NCBI GenBank assembly: GCA_027924585.1
Contig: BSBM01000426.1
Span: forward strand, 2,683,501 to 2,747,500
Source: Larix kaempferi
Taxonomy: Eukaryota; Streptophyta; Pinopsida; Pinales; Pinaceae
Direction of reading: 5' to 3'
Length of the DNA stretch: 64,000 bases
Below the pieces are notes generated by a model. That model was not told the DNA's origin. It ran no database searches and saw nothing but the letters and a program-made list of their open reading frames with translations. Every line of letters begins with the position of its first letter. The first letter of the stretch is position 1. The position numbers and the translations under genes are program-made. Shown one piece after another: positions 33,553 through 45,532 of this stretch.

Positions 33553-35659
33553 AAAAAAATATAAAAAATGTTTTTTTATAATTAATAACATATAAAAAAA
33601 TGGTTTCTTATGAACAAACAATACAAAGTTGATTCTTACACGTGATTAAACAATTAATGAAAGAATAATCATAGTCAAAATAACAAAAACCAAATATAAA
33701 CCACAATATACACTTTAATAACATATAAACAATGGTTTTTTATGAACCAACATTATCATGTTGAATCTTACACATTATAAAACAATTAATAAAAGAATAA
33801 ATTAAAAAAACAAAAACCAAATACAAACCACAATATGCACTTAAATAATTTTCAAATGCTGATTTTATTTAAGTGTACTAACTCCATAAAATTCGAATTA
33901 CAAATATATTACTTAATTATAATATTGTAAAAAGTGTTGCAAAATAAATAAAAGGTTTGCTGAAAATTTTATAGGAAAGGCTATTTATAAAAAACATTTT
34001 AAATATGATATGAATTGAATTCAATCACAAATTTTAATGATTTATTATCATCCTTTCAATACATTTTAAATTTATTTTATTATACAAATATATTTTAATA
34101 TTATGATCTGATCATTATTATTTTTTAACATTTTTACAGTGTAATTTGACAAACTTAATCTATAATATTCATACATGATGATGATATTGTTAGGTTAATC
34201 TTGATATTTCGTAGAGCTTATCCCTAAATATTCAACTGGGCATTGTCTTCCACACTTCTGAGCATATTTTCCTTCGGCATTGGTTGGCTTCACACTTTGC
34301 CGTAACTCGAGAATTCTGCTCAATGAAAAAATTCAGAAGTCTCATTGGGAATCAACCTTTAAGTTCTCACACAGGTTTAAATTAAATTCTTGCACATTTT
34401 AGGCTCTCCCATGTTAAATAACAATAAATCTAGGTCTTGTGAGAAATATTCAAACCCAGAAGAGAGCATATATCTTCAGATCACATTTAATATGAGAAAA
34501 AGCAGTATTAGTTTCTCCACCGAACAGAACAAAAACTCCGAGAGAGATCAAGCTGACTAGAAATTATGATGGAATCTCTTTCAAAGACAGAAATTTGAAC
34601 CAAGATGACAGTCACAAGTAGTTGTAGGCTTCTAAACTCAGTAGACACAAATTGAATACATAAGCAAGTGAAATCCTGTATGGCATATCTCAAATTTTTC
34701 CTTCCCATTAATAAAGAGTTCTCCTCCTCCTCAATATAGTTTGAACATTATCTTTAAGAGTCTTCGAACAAAAACGATCTGGAAAAGGATTTAATTTTTT
34801 AAATGGTGTAGGCCATGTCCATTAAATAGGTCTCATGTTTACTCTTAACCATGTGAAAATACTGAGAAATTGCAGAAACAGAGAAAATTACAAATCACAA
34901 CGCTGCGCCTATGCGCAAACTCTGGATTTTCTCCATATATTATCCCATTCGTCCTAACACCTGTTCAAATCATTAAGCACTACACACAAACTGACTCAGG
35001 ACAGGTGCATATTAGATATTATTTCCAACTTCCTCAGTACAACTAAGCATCCACACACTCCACAAATGGGCGCACCTCTGCTCTTCAGAGACCTGAAGGA
35101 CCTCTCAGGTCCACTTACTCTTTTTTTAATGTGTTTTTATGTTCAGTATTCTGACTATTTGTAAGACCTGCACACACCACTTCCTCACTGCACAGAATTC
35201 CGCTTCCTCTAGTCACACCATTTTCAGGATGTTTGGTAGAGGCATATAGAAATTCAAATTGATTTCTGTAACCTTTTATAAATGCATTATTCTCTTCAAC
35301 TATCATTGTTTTTTGTAATGCCCATAGTTTGGGTCCTCTAGCTAAGAAAATACTGTGTCAAAATATTGAGAAATTACACAAACAAGATGCAGAGTATACT
35401 CGAGAAAATTAAAGGTTTGTGGATTCCCTCTGCATATTGCATGCAGTATAATAACACTATTAAAAAAAACTGTTATTATCAGTGTGAGAAAAATACATTA
35501 CAAACCCCAACGCTTCCTATGCCTCTTAAGAAATTGTGGATTCTCTCCACATATTGCAGGTATTCTAACAAATTTAACACTTGTGATGTTATTTTTAACA
35601 CCTATTAAAATCAATGACAGAATGCAAACACTTGTTAACTCATAGTACACATGGATGTT
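33553..35659. other. Gene-free stretch between the copia element and the NLR fragment
   Basis: 33553-34150 is very AT-rich with two diverged copies of a TTAATAACATATAAAAAATGG...CAAACAATTAATGAAAG segment (near 33582 and 33717). Near 34870, 35370 and 35480 a roughly 60-bp segment recurs in degraded form (GAGAAA.TACA, CCTATGC, TGGATT.TCTCCATATATT). No leucine-rich repeats of the neighbouring NLR were found. Confidence 0.45.
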
Positions 35660-36871
35660 TTTTTGCCAACAAATTAGCACTTCTGCAACCCACATCTACA
35701 CTAATTCCTGCACATCAATTTCTTCATCTTCTGCATACATGGCACAATACAGATTTTTTTTTTGCAATTAAATGGGGTAAAGCATCATAATTCCATCTGA
35801 ATCGTTGATAGAGTTCTGGATCGAAGGACGAGTAGCCGGAAAAGATGAATCTGAGTTTTTCATCAAATATAAAGAAGTATCCCACACAGGATTTGCCCAT
35901 CATTGCTGCTGTGATAACGTTAATGGCCAACTAACACTGGTGGGCAGTCTTCTTGCCACTCCCTTGCATTGTAAGAAACACGATTGCCTTTGAAAGCTAC
36001 TTTGCTAAACAACTTCCAAAGGGATGGTATTTCTGGGAACTCCCATTCTTTAGAGAGGGTTTGTATATTTGGATAATCTTAGAGAATAGGACTTTGCTAG
36101 TTCTGTCATTCCCAAATCCACTAGATCTTGAAGATTGAGTGGACTCCGCATACCAGAAGAAATTTATTCTTCTTCAGATATTTAAACAACTTGTTTTCTA
36201 TATATCGATACCAAAATCGATACCAATTTCTAGATTTATTGTCTTAAGCATTAGCTCAGTGTAAAGTTCTTATATTCTCAATCTGAGAACTAAATCACAA
36301 TTTGAAACACTCTACTAACCTTGTAGGTCATTTTCAGCAAAAGCCTTTTTCCAAAGACTGTAATGCCATATACATCAATTACCCGTACTTGGTGACTGCG
36401 GCCAAGCCATGTCTCGAGATTCGTTTGAGCAGATTTAATCCGGGCCTTTGCTAGCACGACTTGAAATAAAGCCTGAATTGCGGTGGACACAATCTGTGGA
36501 GCACTCACAAAACTTGAAAGGTCGCTTTGTAGGCCGCCAAAGAACTCCTCCAAACAGACGTTCCATTCTTTGATTTGTTTGGAGAACTCCTCCAAACATA
36601 CCTTCCATTCTCTGATTTGTTTGGAGAGTACAGTTGAGGCATATTTACTTTCGCTGGGAGAGATCGAGTAGGTGTTTGGCTTACTTGACGGAGATTTGCA
36701 GTGAATTCTCGACGGTCTCGGAAGGCGTTTTCTCCTGACCGTACTAATCTCCAGTAGAAGGTCCTCCATGAGGCTTCGTTCCTTCGGAATAACATGATTC
36801 ATTGGTTGGATGATTGGAGCCACAATTGAACTGCTTGTGGCATCGTCAACGACTCCAATGACAATATCCAT
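35660..36871 (-). pseudogene. NLR (CC/RPW8-like plus NB-ARC) resistance gene fragment
   Basis: NLR proteins are intracellular immune receptors with an NB-ARC ATPase switch. The first frame starts MDIVIGVVDDATSSSIVAP and runs 193 codons. It ends with VRVIDVYGITVFGKRLLLK, a P-loop whose invariant GK(T/S) is damaged (GKR). A stop follows at 36290. Further down the minus strand, in shifting frames, are kinase-2 (KFLLV, the Asp pair lost), RNBS-B (GNDRTSKVLFS near 36090-36120), a GLPL remnant (QC*LAINVITAAMMGKS near 35920), ELYQRFRWNYDALP, and the RNBS-D/ARC2 block AMYAEDEEIDVQELV*MWVAE ending near 35660. An in-frame 42-bp tandem duplication at 36542-36625 repeats a 14-residue helix (KQIxEWxVCLEEF). 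No LRR is seen. It is a decayed gene; the style resembles conifer NLRs. Confidence 0.8.
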
Positions 36872-36921
36872 GGCTTTCTATGCTCTGCCACAGGGTCACA
36901 AGAGAGTGGGATCAATCTGGG

Positions 36922-36928
36922 TATATAG
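36922..36928 (-). promoter_or_regulatory. TATA box of the former NLR gene
   Basis: The minus strand reads CTATATA, 51-57 bp upstream of the NLR start codon at 36871. The spacing suits a short 5' leader. Confidence 0.4.
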
Positions 36929-37512
36929 AGGGGAAAGAGAAGGTACGAACGAGATGGAGGTGGGTTGAACATAACTAAGTAATCCGCAAACGCCTTAACT
37001 ACATAAGTAACCGTGGGGTTATGCTACTCGAAAGAAAGGTCACATCAACTTATTAGCCCTTGAACCCGGTCACATGTACTTATGGGCTTAGCTTAAACGT
37101 GTGACGATTTCACTTTTTCTCGGCTGATTAAAGTCTGTTGCAGATATATTCCAAATCGATAAATCCTAGAGATTCGAACCAAAGTGGCCAACGATGTGCA
37201 GATATTCTGTCCGGAATTTTGACTTGAAGCAAGGCAGGGTACATTTCTGTCAAGGAAATCAACCCATGGGACTCTGGGAGTGTGGTTTAACTGCAAGTAG
37301 GAGGTTCTGTTCCACTCGTAAATTAGTTTTTGGAATTTGGAGGTTATTGTAGTTTTAAGGAATTTTGAATTTTGTGGTGTTTGATCTTTTATAAATGAAG
37401 TCAAATGGATTTAACACTTTAAAGTAACCAAAACACTCATATTATATGAATTAAAACACTTTTTTTTAATTTTAATAATTCATGTCACATTCATACTGGA
37501 TTCCATCGCAGG

Positions 37513-37677
37513 AAAAAGTTGAAATGGTCAAACGTTTTGGCTACGCGCTTAAAAAACCTTCAAAACTATGTCCCTTCAAAAGTTCAAAACGTTTTGGCTA
37601 AGCCGCACGCGCTTCAAAAAAGTTGAAATGGTCAAACGTTTTGGCTACGTGCTTCAAAAACCTTCAAAACTATGTCC
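37513..37677. repeat. Direct repeat, 104-bp period
   Basis: AAAGTTGAAATGGTCAAACG starts near 37516 and 37620. Each copy runs on through TTTTGGCTACG and ACCTTCAAAACTATGTCC. Between them is a partial third match (TTCAAAACGTTTTGGCTA). Confidence 0.8.
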
Positions 37678-38197
37678 TCGGAATTTTCACTTAGGCACCT
37701 AAATTTCTTTTCAAAGTTGTTTGCTGTTACTGTTATCAAATTTTTGTTGCTGTAATATGTATGATTTCTATATTTTGATTTGTAAATGGCATGGTTTCGC
37801 AGTCTTCGACCTTATCATATTTTAACGGTAAAATCAGCGTAAAGCAGAATGAGAATGGACACTAACTCCTTTAAAAGTAATGCTACCCACCGCAGAGATT
37901 TGAATCGCCTGATATTTTAATCTGTCAAGAAACACACACCATAACTTTTAGTTGTCCTATGGCGTTGGAAAGAGACTAAAGTTGGCGCGCATCCATTTCA
38001 TTCTTGGACCCATCTCACTGATGTGCAGCGGGCCAGTCTGTATTGGACTGTGCGAATCTGCGATTAGGACGGCCGCCCTCGATGCTTTTTAAAACAGGTC
38101 ATGGCCGAATTATACCTCTGATGTGAAATATGATTCCTTTTAGGTACTTAACGGATCAAATTCGAAGGGCAGGTCCCAGTTCATTGGCGTGTGATAA

Positions 38198-38357
38198 GTG
38201 GCACTCAAATCTGGGTCGACTTAAAATGGGCCAAAACCCAAGGAGCACAGTTCCATGGCATAGTTCTGCCATAAATAGGGTGGAACTATGATTCCGTCAG
38301 TTTTTATAACTGGATTTAGGGAACAAATCGTCGGAAAACGAGGGATTTGAGTGCCAC
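38198..38357. repeat. 160-bp unit with 13-14-bp terminal inverted repeats and an inner hairpin
   Basis: GTGGCACTCAAAT at 38198-38210 is exactly mirrored by ATTTGAGTGCCAC at 38345-38357. Inside, CATAGTTC (about 38257) pairs with GAACTATG (about 38284). The size fits a MITE or a folded regulatory unit. No target duplication is visible at these edges. Confidence 0.6.
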
Positions 38358-40870
38358 GCCCATTTCACTTTGAAGGGCTATGAGATATTGAACCCTTCAA
38401 TGTTGACATGTAAAAATAAATCATTCTTAGGGGTGGGGGTGCAGGGGCATTGGTGGGGTCTGATGGTTGTCGTGATAGAAGTCCAGTTTTGATTCATGTG
38501 GGGGAGGTGTGGCGGGCGTAAGCTCCTTCAGAAAACTGCACCTCAGAAAAAGCTCGTACGACTACGGTGGTGACTGTAACCATCTTGAAATCCTGTACTT
38601 TACAAGAGGTTCCCTCGTTTCGTAAAAAAAAAATTAAAAAAAGAAATTATTCTTTTCATTTGAAAATGTAATAGTACATCAAAAATTCATCATTTATTAA
38701 AAACAATGTATAGAAAAAAAAGCTGATAATATGGACAAAATCACTTGTTTTATAACCAAGCATGTATTGGCAAGTAATGAAACTTGTTCATAGAAAAATC
38801 AAAAGTATCTATGCTTGTTTTATATTGAAATTATACTGAAAGACAGTGTTTTACATGTTGCTATGTTGCACATGTTGACTTAGGTGTTGACTGAGCTAGA
38901 ATTATCGATATAGGAGGTCTTGGGTATAACCTACTAGATAAACTCCTTGTGTTTGTACCTAGTGAAACATTCTCTAGGTAGTAATTGACAGTTTATGAGA
39001 AGAAGAGAGATAAGTCTAGCACCATAAACATGTAATGCCTCAAGGTAATTCCCAGCAAGCCCTAACTGTTGTTGTTCATTTATAGTAGGGTATGTTTGAA
39101 AATAAACTTGAAACATAGTGATCTGAGTTGAACATTAAAATAAAATAGAAACATAGTTATCCGAGTTGAACATTTGACCATTCATTTTCCATTATACCAA
39201 GGAAGGGATTCTTATTTCAGACTAGAAAGGGAGAGGATGTGTGATGTTGTGGATTGTTTGTAGAAGATGTAGTGTAGCATGGAAAAAAGATGATGAAGAA
39301 GTGCGAGAGATGCCCATAAGAGATAAGAGAAGTCTAAACAACAAGATCAATATTCTAATATGGCATCAGGGATAATTTTAAGGACCCGTACTTATTTAAA
39401 AATGTATAAACCTTAGCGAATCTTACTAATTCTTAAAATGTCAACTTAAAATATTTGGCGATATTTTTCTAAAATTATTTCAATTTCTAAGGATTTGTAT
39501 ATTTTATATAATAATTTGGCGATTTTTAGAGTGAAAAATTTTTACTCCATCAAAATTGGGCGAAATGGGGCTTCAAAAAACGCAAATTGGCGAATCTTTT
39601 TTTGGAAAAAAAAATGGAAAAATAGCGCATGGGCTAAATTTTGCCCCTAAAATTATCCTTATATGGCATTGAGATGAAACATAATTGGGAAAAGAAGGAG
39701 AGATACCATCTAAGGTTGGTGCCAAGGAAGCCCTAGGAAAACATCTTGGGAGAAGAAAACATTTTGTTGCTTTGAACACCGTGGTTGAGAGATGAAGGGG
39801 ATTTGTAGAATCATCGAGAGTAAGTTGACAACTAAGAAGTGTTGCAAATGTATGATATGGGGAGAAGGATATGTATCCAAGATTGATGTTGGGGTGGGAG
39901 GGTAGACTCCACAAAACACCCAAAAAAAACCAACAATACATATTTGGGTGGGAGTTGACCCTAAGGAACCAAATAGCTAAAGAGGTGTGATGAATTTGAG
40001 TTTGTTGGGTGGAGCCAAGGGCCAATAGAATTATCTAAATATACTATTGTTGGGGTGGAGAAAAATCCTCAAGGAACCCAAAGCCTTAGAATTTATTGGG
40101 TGCGAACTCAGCTAAGAGAGCTTGGAGGAGTGAGTCTAGACCTCATTACTTAGATACCAGATGATAGGAAACAATTTCACTACCAATAGAAAGAAAATAA
40201 CTAAAGACAAAAATTGTTGAAGTTGCTTGAAGAAATTAGAAAATGTGATAAATAAGAGGAAACACGTGTAGTTGATCCATGAAGCCCAAACATTAAGATA
40301 GATTATAATGGAAAGCATAATTCCATATATTTGGTCAAGGACCACTCTTATAGTCTTACAATGAGTCCAAAATCTAATTAGCTAGCCCTCATAAACTAAT
40401 AAACTAATGTACTATTTATAAAATAATGACATTATACTAGTGCATGCAACACAAGGCTGGAATGAGATGTATACCTTAACTAACTCGCTAAATAAGTTAA
40501 TGTTGTATATCTCGAACTATGGATCGAGGATCAATCATCTTCACTAGGGCACGTTGGCTTCGCTAGTACTGCACTGGGCTAAGGAACCATGTTCGCTATC
40601 ATGACTATTCATAATGTATTTAATGTATCATTTTACTTGAGAGGCACGTACCTCATGAAGGACACTAGGAAGTTCCACACCAAACTCCCAATGATCATAG
40701 GAAGTAGGTAGGAACCTATAACATTTGGAAAGTAAAATTATTGACTAGGTCAAAGATAATTGGAAACAATACTTAGAGGAGGATTACACATAGGAATTAA
40801 AGTCTACAATTAAAGGAATTTATCCTTATTTATTTGTATACAATCCAACTCGAGGTACATAACCTTTTTT

Positions 40871-40900
40871 AAGGGAAAGAGTTGTAATACCCTATTTTGC
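40871..40900 (+). other. Polypurine tract and start of a 3' LTR, plus strand
   Basis: AAGGGAAAGAG at 40871-40881 stands just before TGTAATACCC at 40883, the commonest start of long plant LTRs. The stretch before it (CCAACTCGAGGTACATAAC) resembles the usual Ty3-type element end. The LTR's other end was not found; the small element at 41875 may sit inside it. Confidence 0.4.
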
Positions 40901-41874
40901 AACTTTCCTACTTTATTCACCTAGCTATAGATGGTTGACTTCTTTGATATTCCACACATCATGAAACATTGTTATTATTATTGTGGATGCCAAGATAATA
41001 TTTTGAGGATGATGTTAACTTCATTGGATTATGCACTTCCAGTTATCACAAGACATATGATTACTTGGAATGCATTATATATTCATTTGACTTGGAACAT
41101 GTAAATGATGAGTTAACGAAGCAAGGTAGTTGGAAGTGATTCAACATTTACATGGAATTAGTGAGGTAAACCATGGATATGATGATTTATCACTTCCAAC
41201 TACCTTTTTTGGGGGTTTAGTCAAGAGTTAGTGTAGATGAGGAGAGACTAAAATAATTGTGGAGAATGAAGAACCTTTACCAGTGATGGAAGATATGATT
41301 GGGAAAACGCACATTTAGAAAAGGATTGGTGCTCTCGTTTTTCTAATGTGAATATAGTGGAATTTGTGGCCAAATGCTCTACAATGTATCTAATCCTAAG
41401 TATTTGGGTTGGGTAGAACGCATGCCGATCCTACATATCTGGAGTCTATACTAGGATTCAATCTCCATTCGATAGGTTTTATTAAGTAGATCGAGAGTAA
41501 AGTCTTGGCCTCTCAGCTTTTAAGGAGAAAATGTCCCGTCCCATGCTCTAGTCCAACCCTATAGTCCATAAGACATATCTAATTGAGCCGCTCGCTCTCT
41601 ATTTTAACCTAAGAGTTGAAGGGGTTTCTTCAAAAGCTCTCCCTTCCCCTTTGAGAATAGAGAGGATTGAGCTCTAGGAAATGGAATTATCAACTGTCTA
41701 ATGCTCAATCTCCTACTATGTATAGTTGTGTGCACAAGCATACAAGGATTGTATTAATGACCAATGGTTGACAAAGCACCTTAGTACCTTACTGAGATAA
41801 AAAGCTCAGTTCATTAGTTGTTGTTGTACATGATTTTGGTCAAATGATATATGAAATAGATAAATGAATATTTA

Positions 41875-42113
41875 TGGAACAATAAAATACTGTTCTTACG
41901 GGAAAACCCAATGTAAGTAACGTAAGTGGTCCATAAATGGATCAATAGTAATGTAAAAATGTAATGTATGGTAGATGATTAATAGTTACATAGGTTTGGG
42001 CTTTATATAAGCCCATCATGCACCTCTTCGTAAAAGGGCATGACTATTGACTTTAGATAGTCTTTAATTATAATAAATTAATATTAATATTAATTTATTA
42101 TTTTATTGTTACA
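41875..42113 (-). repeat. 3' LTR of the small element
   Basis: On the plus strand it starts TGGAACAATAAAAT and ends ATTTTATTGTTACA, so the ends are 12-bp-scale inverted repeats. It matches 43899-44137 in length and almost fully in sequence. Confidence 0.9.
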
Positions 42114-42128
42114 TTGCCTCTCTCTTAG
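42114..42128 (-). promoter_or_regulatory. Polypurine tract of the small element
   Basis: The minus strand reads CTAAGAGAGAGGCAA just before TGTAACAATAAAAT, the LTR start. The upstream stretch (GGCTTTGAGGACAAAGCC) is the usual Ty3-type element end. Confidence 0.75.
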
Positions 42129-42268
42129 AAAGGCTTTGTCCTCAAAGCCTTATAATTTTTATGTATTGCTTTTTGTGGTGTCGTAGTTGATGACATATGT
42201 CGATACGAACTTTTAAGCGTCGAGCATAACTTCTGATATGTGGAGGGATCAATCCATCCCAAGTTAAT

Positions 42269-43345
42269 TTATCGATGATTGTCGGGATTCCGTACTGATA
42301 TGTCATCGAGAGTTTTGATCACCTTAGTACCTTTATCTTCCGACATTTCCGCCTTTTTAGGGTGTCGATTTTTATGGTTGGGGTGTCGATAGGGAATTTT
42401 CACACTATAAATTTCTTTTACGAAAGTTGTCTTTTGATCACTGCTCTGAGTTGGAAGTTGTATTTTCGTCCCTTGAGGTTTTAAGGTTTCGTCTTGTATT
42501 TCTTCCAATTTGTTCTCTAACTATATCTTATCCTTTTGAAAATTCTTAATCACTTCTACTTGTGATTTCCTAACTTCTTCCGACTTCTTAAGTTGTTCTT
42601 TAAGATACTCGTTATGACTTCTGATGCAACTATTTTCTTGTTGCTTGTCTAGAAGTTTCCCTTCAATGTCCTCCGTAGATTGTTCTATCTTTCGGCTATT
42701 TTTGAATTTCTTAATTTTTGTGACTAGTATCTTGTTATGATTTCTTAGTCTGAAAATTTATTCAGCATTGTTGGATAATGCTTTATTATTCTTTGCGATC
42801 TTCGATTTGTGTGCCCTTTTAGAGTCGTTGTTTTGTGTTTGAAGATCTTGTATCTGTTGTTGACATTGGTCGACCTTTGATTCTTGATCTCCTAATTTAT
42901 GCCGTATCTTCTTCAGATCTTCATCCTTATCCTTAAGGATCTTGTTCAAGCGTTTTATTTCTGCTTTGTATTTAATTATTTCATTCTTTATATCTTGATC
43001 TTCTAGCCTCTGATTGAGTTCATTTTCGGCTCTTAATTCATCAATTTGCACATACAATTTTTCTATATGACTTTCCTGGTCGGAGATTTTTTGTTCATCG
43101 AACTTTTTTTGTAGCTTACGTATTGCAATTACTGCTTCAAATTTTGTATTCCCCTCGTGTAAATCTTCATTGTCTCTTTGATAGCGCTTTAACTTGGCTT
43201 CTAATTTCTCTATGTGTAGTCGCAAACTGACTTCCATGGTCTCTGATTTCTTCGACCTTAGATGCTTGTTCTAGACTATAGATGGTTTGTATGCTTGTTC
43301 TGGACTATAGATGATCTTTAATTGGTCTTCGATTTCTTCGACAAG
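42269..43345 (-). pseudogene. Coiled-coil protein frame in the small LTR element
   Basis: One minus-strand frame runs from about 43345 to 42269 with three stops: a TAG near 43290, a TAA near 42758 and a TAG near 42522. All three are one C-to-T change from a Gln codon. The frame between stops continues the same protein. It is highly charged with heptad spacing (LHIEKLEAKLKRYQRD, RLNKILKDKDEDLKKI, LQTQNNDSKRAHKSK, then EYLKEQLKKSEEVRKS), so a long parallel coiled coil is likely. The C-terminal 50 residues are basic and Pro/His-rich (YRHPNHKNRHPKKAEM). No Gag, zinc knuckle or enzyme motif is seen. It may be a captured host coiled-coil gene piece or an unusual Gag. Confidence 0.65.
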
Positions 43346-43697
43346 GGTGGATTAAAAAGATGTAATAATTCCCAATATGTCTATCTTAGAAAGAACTTTC
43401 TTTGACCCCTTTTTATTAGGTCAATTAACTTTTTTTTTCACAAATAATTATTATTTTAATAAAATCATAATTTTTCTTTTAATATAATAATAATTATTAA
43501 TTAATTAATTAATAGTATTATATTAATGTTTTATAAAATATGTATATATATATATTTTTTTTCTTCCAAAAAACTAATTTTTTTGTTGGATTACGAATAG
43601 GTCAATCCTTTGAGATAATAATAATATGTATTATTATTACTATAGTTATATAATAACTAAACTCATCTTAATTAAGGTATGAATTGTTATAAATAAT

Positions 43698-43822
43698 GGT
43701 TTCTTTATAAAACCAAGGTTAGTTTTATAAAACCAAGGTTGGTTTTATAAAACCACGGGATGGTTTTATAAAACAAATGATGGTTTTATAAAACCAAGGT
43801 TGGTTAAATAAAACCTATGTTG
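43698..43822. repeat. Array of palindromic GGTTTTATAAAACC units
   Basis: About six units of 23-27 bp follow one another. Each contains the perfect 14-bp palindrome GGTTTTATAAAACC or a one- or two-base variant, with AAGGTTGGTT-like links. It lies just after the 5' LTR in element direction. Confidence 0.85.
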
Positions 43823-43898
43823 AGTTTTTTTTTTTATTCTTCTCTTTTTTTTATGCGGTCTTCTTTCTTGTTCTCTCTCTTTTTTAACTTCTCTTTAC

Positions 43899-44137
43899 TG
43901 GAATAGTAAAATTATATTATTACGGGAAAACCCAATGTAAGTAACGTAAGTGGTCCATAAATGGATCAATAGTAATGTAAACATGTAATGTATGGTAGAT
44001 GATTAATAGTTACATAGGTTTGGGCTTTATATAAGCCCATCATGCACCTTTTCGTAAAAGGGCAGGACTATTGACTTTAGATAGTCTTTAATTATAATAA
44101 ATTAATATTAATATTAATTTATTATTTTATTGTTACA
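43899..44137 (-). repeat. 5' LTR of the small element
   Basis: Starts TGGAATAGTAAAAT and ends ATTTTATTGTTACA on the plus strand; 239 bp like its partner. Confidence 0.9.
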
Positions 44138-44364
44138 ATTTATGGTCCTAGCCTATGAAAAGTATAAATTAATGTGGTTTTCATTTCATTTAAATAAGAC
44201 CCGATTTTTTTAGGTTATATCTATTGAGGATTAGAGACTTTGTTTGGCATTAGCATAATGCATTACAACTTTCAAAGAATTTGGATGTAGAAAGTTGAAA
44301 CCCTTATAATTATAACATGAGAAGGCATTGCAACAAGCAACCCATCTAACTCTGTTCTCCACAT

Positions 44365-44446
44365 ACAAAATGCTACACATATTTGAAAATACAAAGTACA
44401 AAATGCTACACATATTTGAAAATACAAAGTACAAAATGCTACACAT
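44365..44446. repeat. 33-bp tandem repeat, two and a half copies
   Basis: ACAAAATGCTACACATA starts at 44365, 44398 and 44431. The units are identical where they overlap, so this is recent. It makes a repeated peptide on the minus strand, but no gene is supported there. Confidence 0.9.
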
Positions 44447-45532
44447 ACCTATAATTTCACAACAACCAAGTCAATGAATTCCTTTATGTTTCTAGTAGGT
44501 TGGCATTGGCATCTGAGCCATGCAAACTCTCCGTATTTTGGAATTTTTGGCCAAATGCACAGTGTCACTGTTAATGCATCATAGTTAACCTGTGCATATC
44601 TTGAATGTGACAAATGACAAGATAGACCCAACAAACAAGAAACCCATTTGCATTTGTTGTTTTCACCGTATTTGCTCTTCCTACTCTACCCTATTGTGTT
44701 CTTGTAAGGATCGTGCTGGACAAATGTATAGTGAAGAAAATGAAACTAGAAATGGAGTGCAATGGGGGACAAAAACTCCAAAGCTAAACTATGAATCGGT
44801 CATTGCCTCTGTTTCTACAAGGTTTGAGATATAATCCTTCCCACTCCATTTTGTTTCTTTTTTTCTCTCTCCAATCCCATTTCCCATAAATGCACGTCGC
44901 TACCCGCAGTCCACGGTCACATGGAATTGCCACTCGCCAGGCCCAACAGGATCCCTTAGATACATGTAACGATGTCCTCACTAATTGGTAATGATCACAA
45001 ACAAATGCCCAAAGGGAGAATTGTCTCTGTTAATTGGTAACTTTGAACTGATGGCCTTGGAAATTTAAGTTTCAAATTCTAATTGTTTTTCCATATCACA
45101 CATCACATATGGCCGATTTCCTTTGTGCGTCTTGTAACTATGAATGCTATGAAGTTATGGAGTACGAGCACAACAATATGGAGATCTAGAAGCAGTTCTT
45201 TTGAGTGGTAAGGATCCAGATTCAAAATTGAAACCATGGGAATACTTACAACTTTTACAAGTTACAATGCAAATGCAATCTCATGAAAGATAGAGTAAGA
45301 AACTCCCCCAAAACATACCATTAGTTTTTTCGACCGTGAGTTATCTTACAGAATCCAGAGGATTATCAAATCAATTCACAATCTGAACATTTAATTTCAC
45401 ATCATATACTCAGTTGAGATCATGTGACTTGTGAACAAGAAGATGCCAGATGGAAAACTGAGTTGGTAGCTTCTCAAACCAAGTTTTAATGAAGTTTGGA
45501 AAATTGTTGATGCCATTAAATGTTTTGAACAC
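44447..45532. other. Gene-free stretch
   Basis: No coding frame, RNA gene or repeat is recognised. Short frames on both strands overlap one another and none resembles a known family. Confidence 0.45.

Larger units (their letters stand above)
36929..40870. other. Gene-free stretch with short repeats
   Basis: It contains the 104-bp tandem repeat and the 160-bp inverted-repeat unit listed separately. 39840-40100 has about five loose copies of a TTGGGGTGGAG...AGGAACCC phrase. No coding frame in it is supported. The last 30 bp lead into the polypurine tract at 40871. Confidence 0.45.
41875..44137 (-). mobile_element. Small non-autonomous LTR retrotransposon, 2,263 bp
   Basis: Two 239-bp LTRs bound a 1.8-kb centre. 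ATTTA precedes the element (41870-41874) and follows it (44138-44142), an exact 5-bp target duplication. The minus strand has a polypurine tract before 42113, so it reads right to left. The centre codes only for a coiled-coil frame; no gag-pol enzymes are present. No convincing primer-binding site is visible inside 43899. The LTRs agree almost fully apart from the first 20-odd bases at the left end. Confidence 0.9.

Noticed and set aside
34508-34708. 66-codon minus-strand frame as an LRR piece of the NLR gene
   Set aside because: A few Leu-rich words are present (SLQLLVTVILVQ) but no LxxLxLxx spacing repeats.
39573-40025. 150-codon minus-strand frame as a gene
   Set aside because: It is the reverse of a loose TTGGGGTGGAG repeat region and is low-complexity (Pro, Ser, His); no family resemblance.
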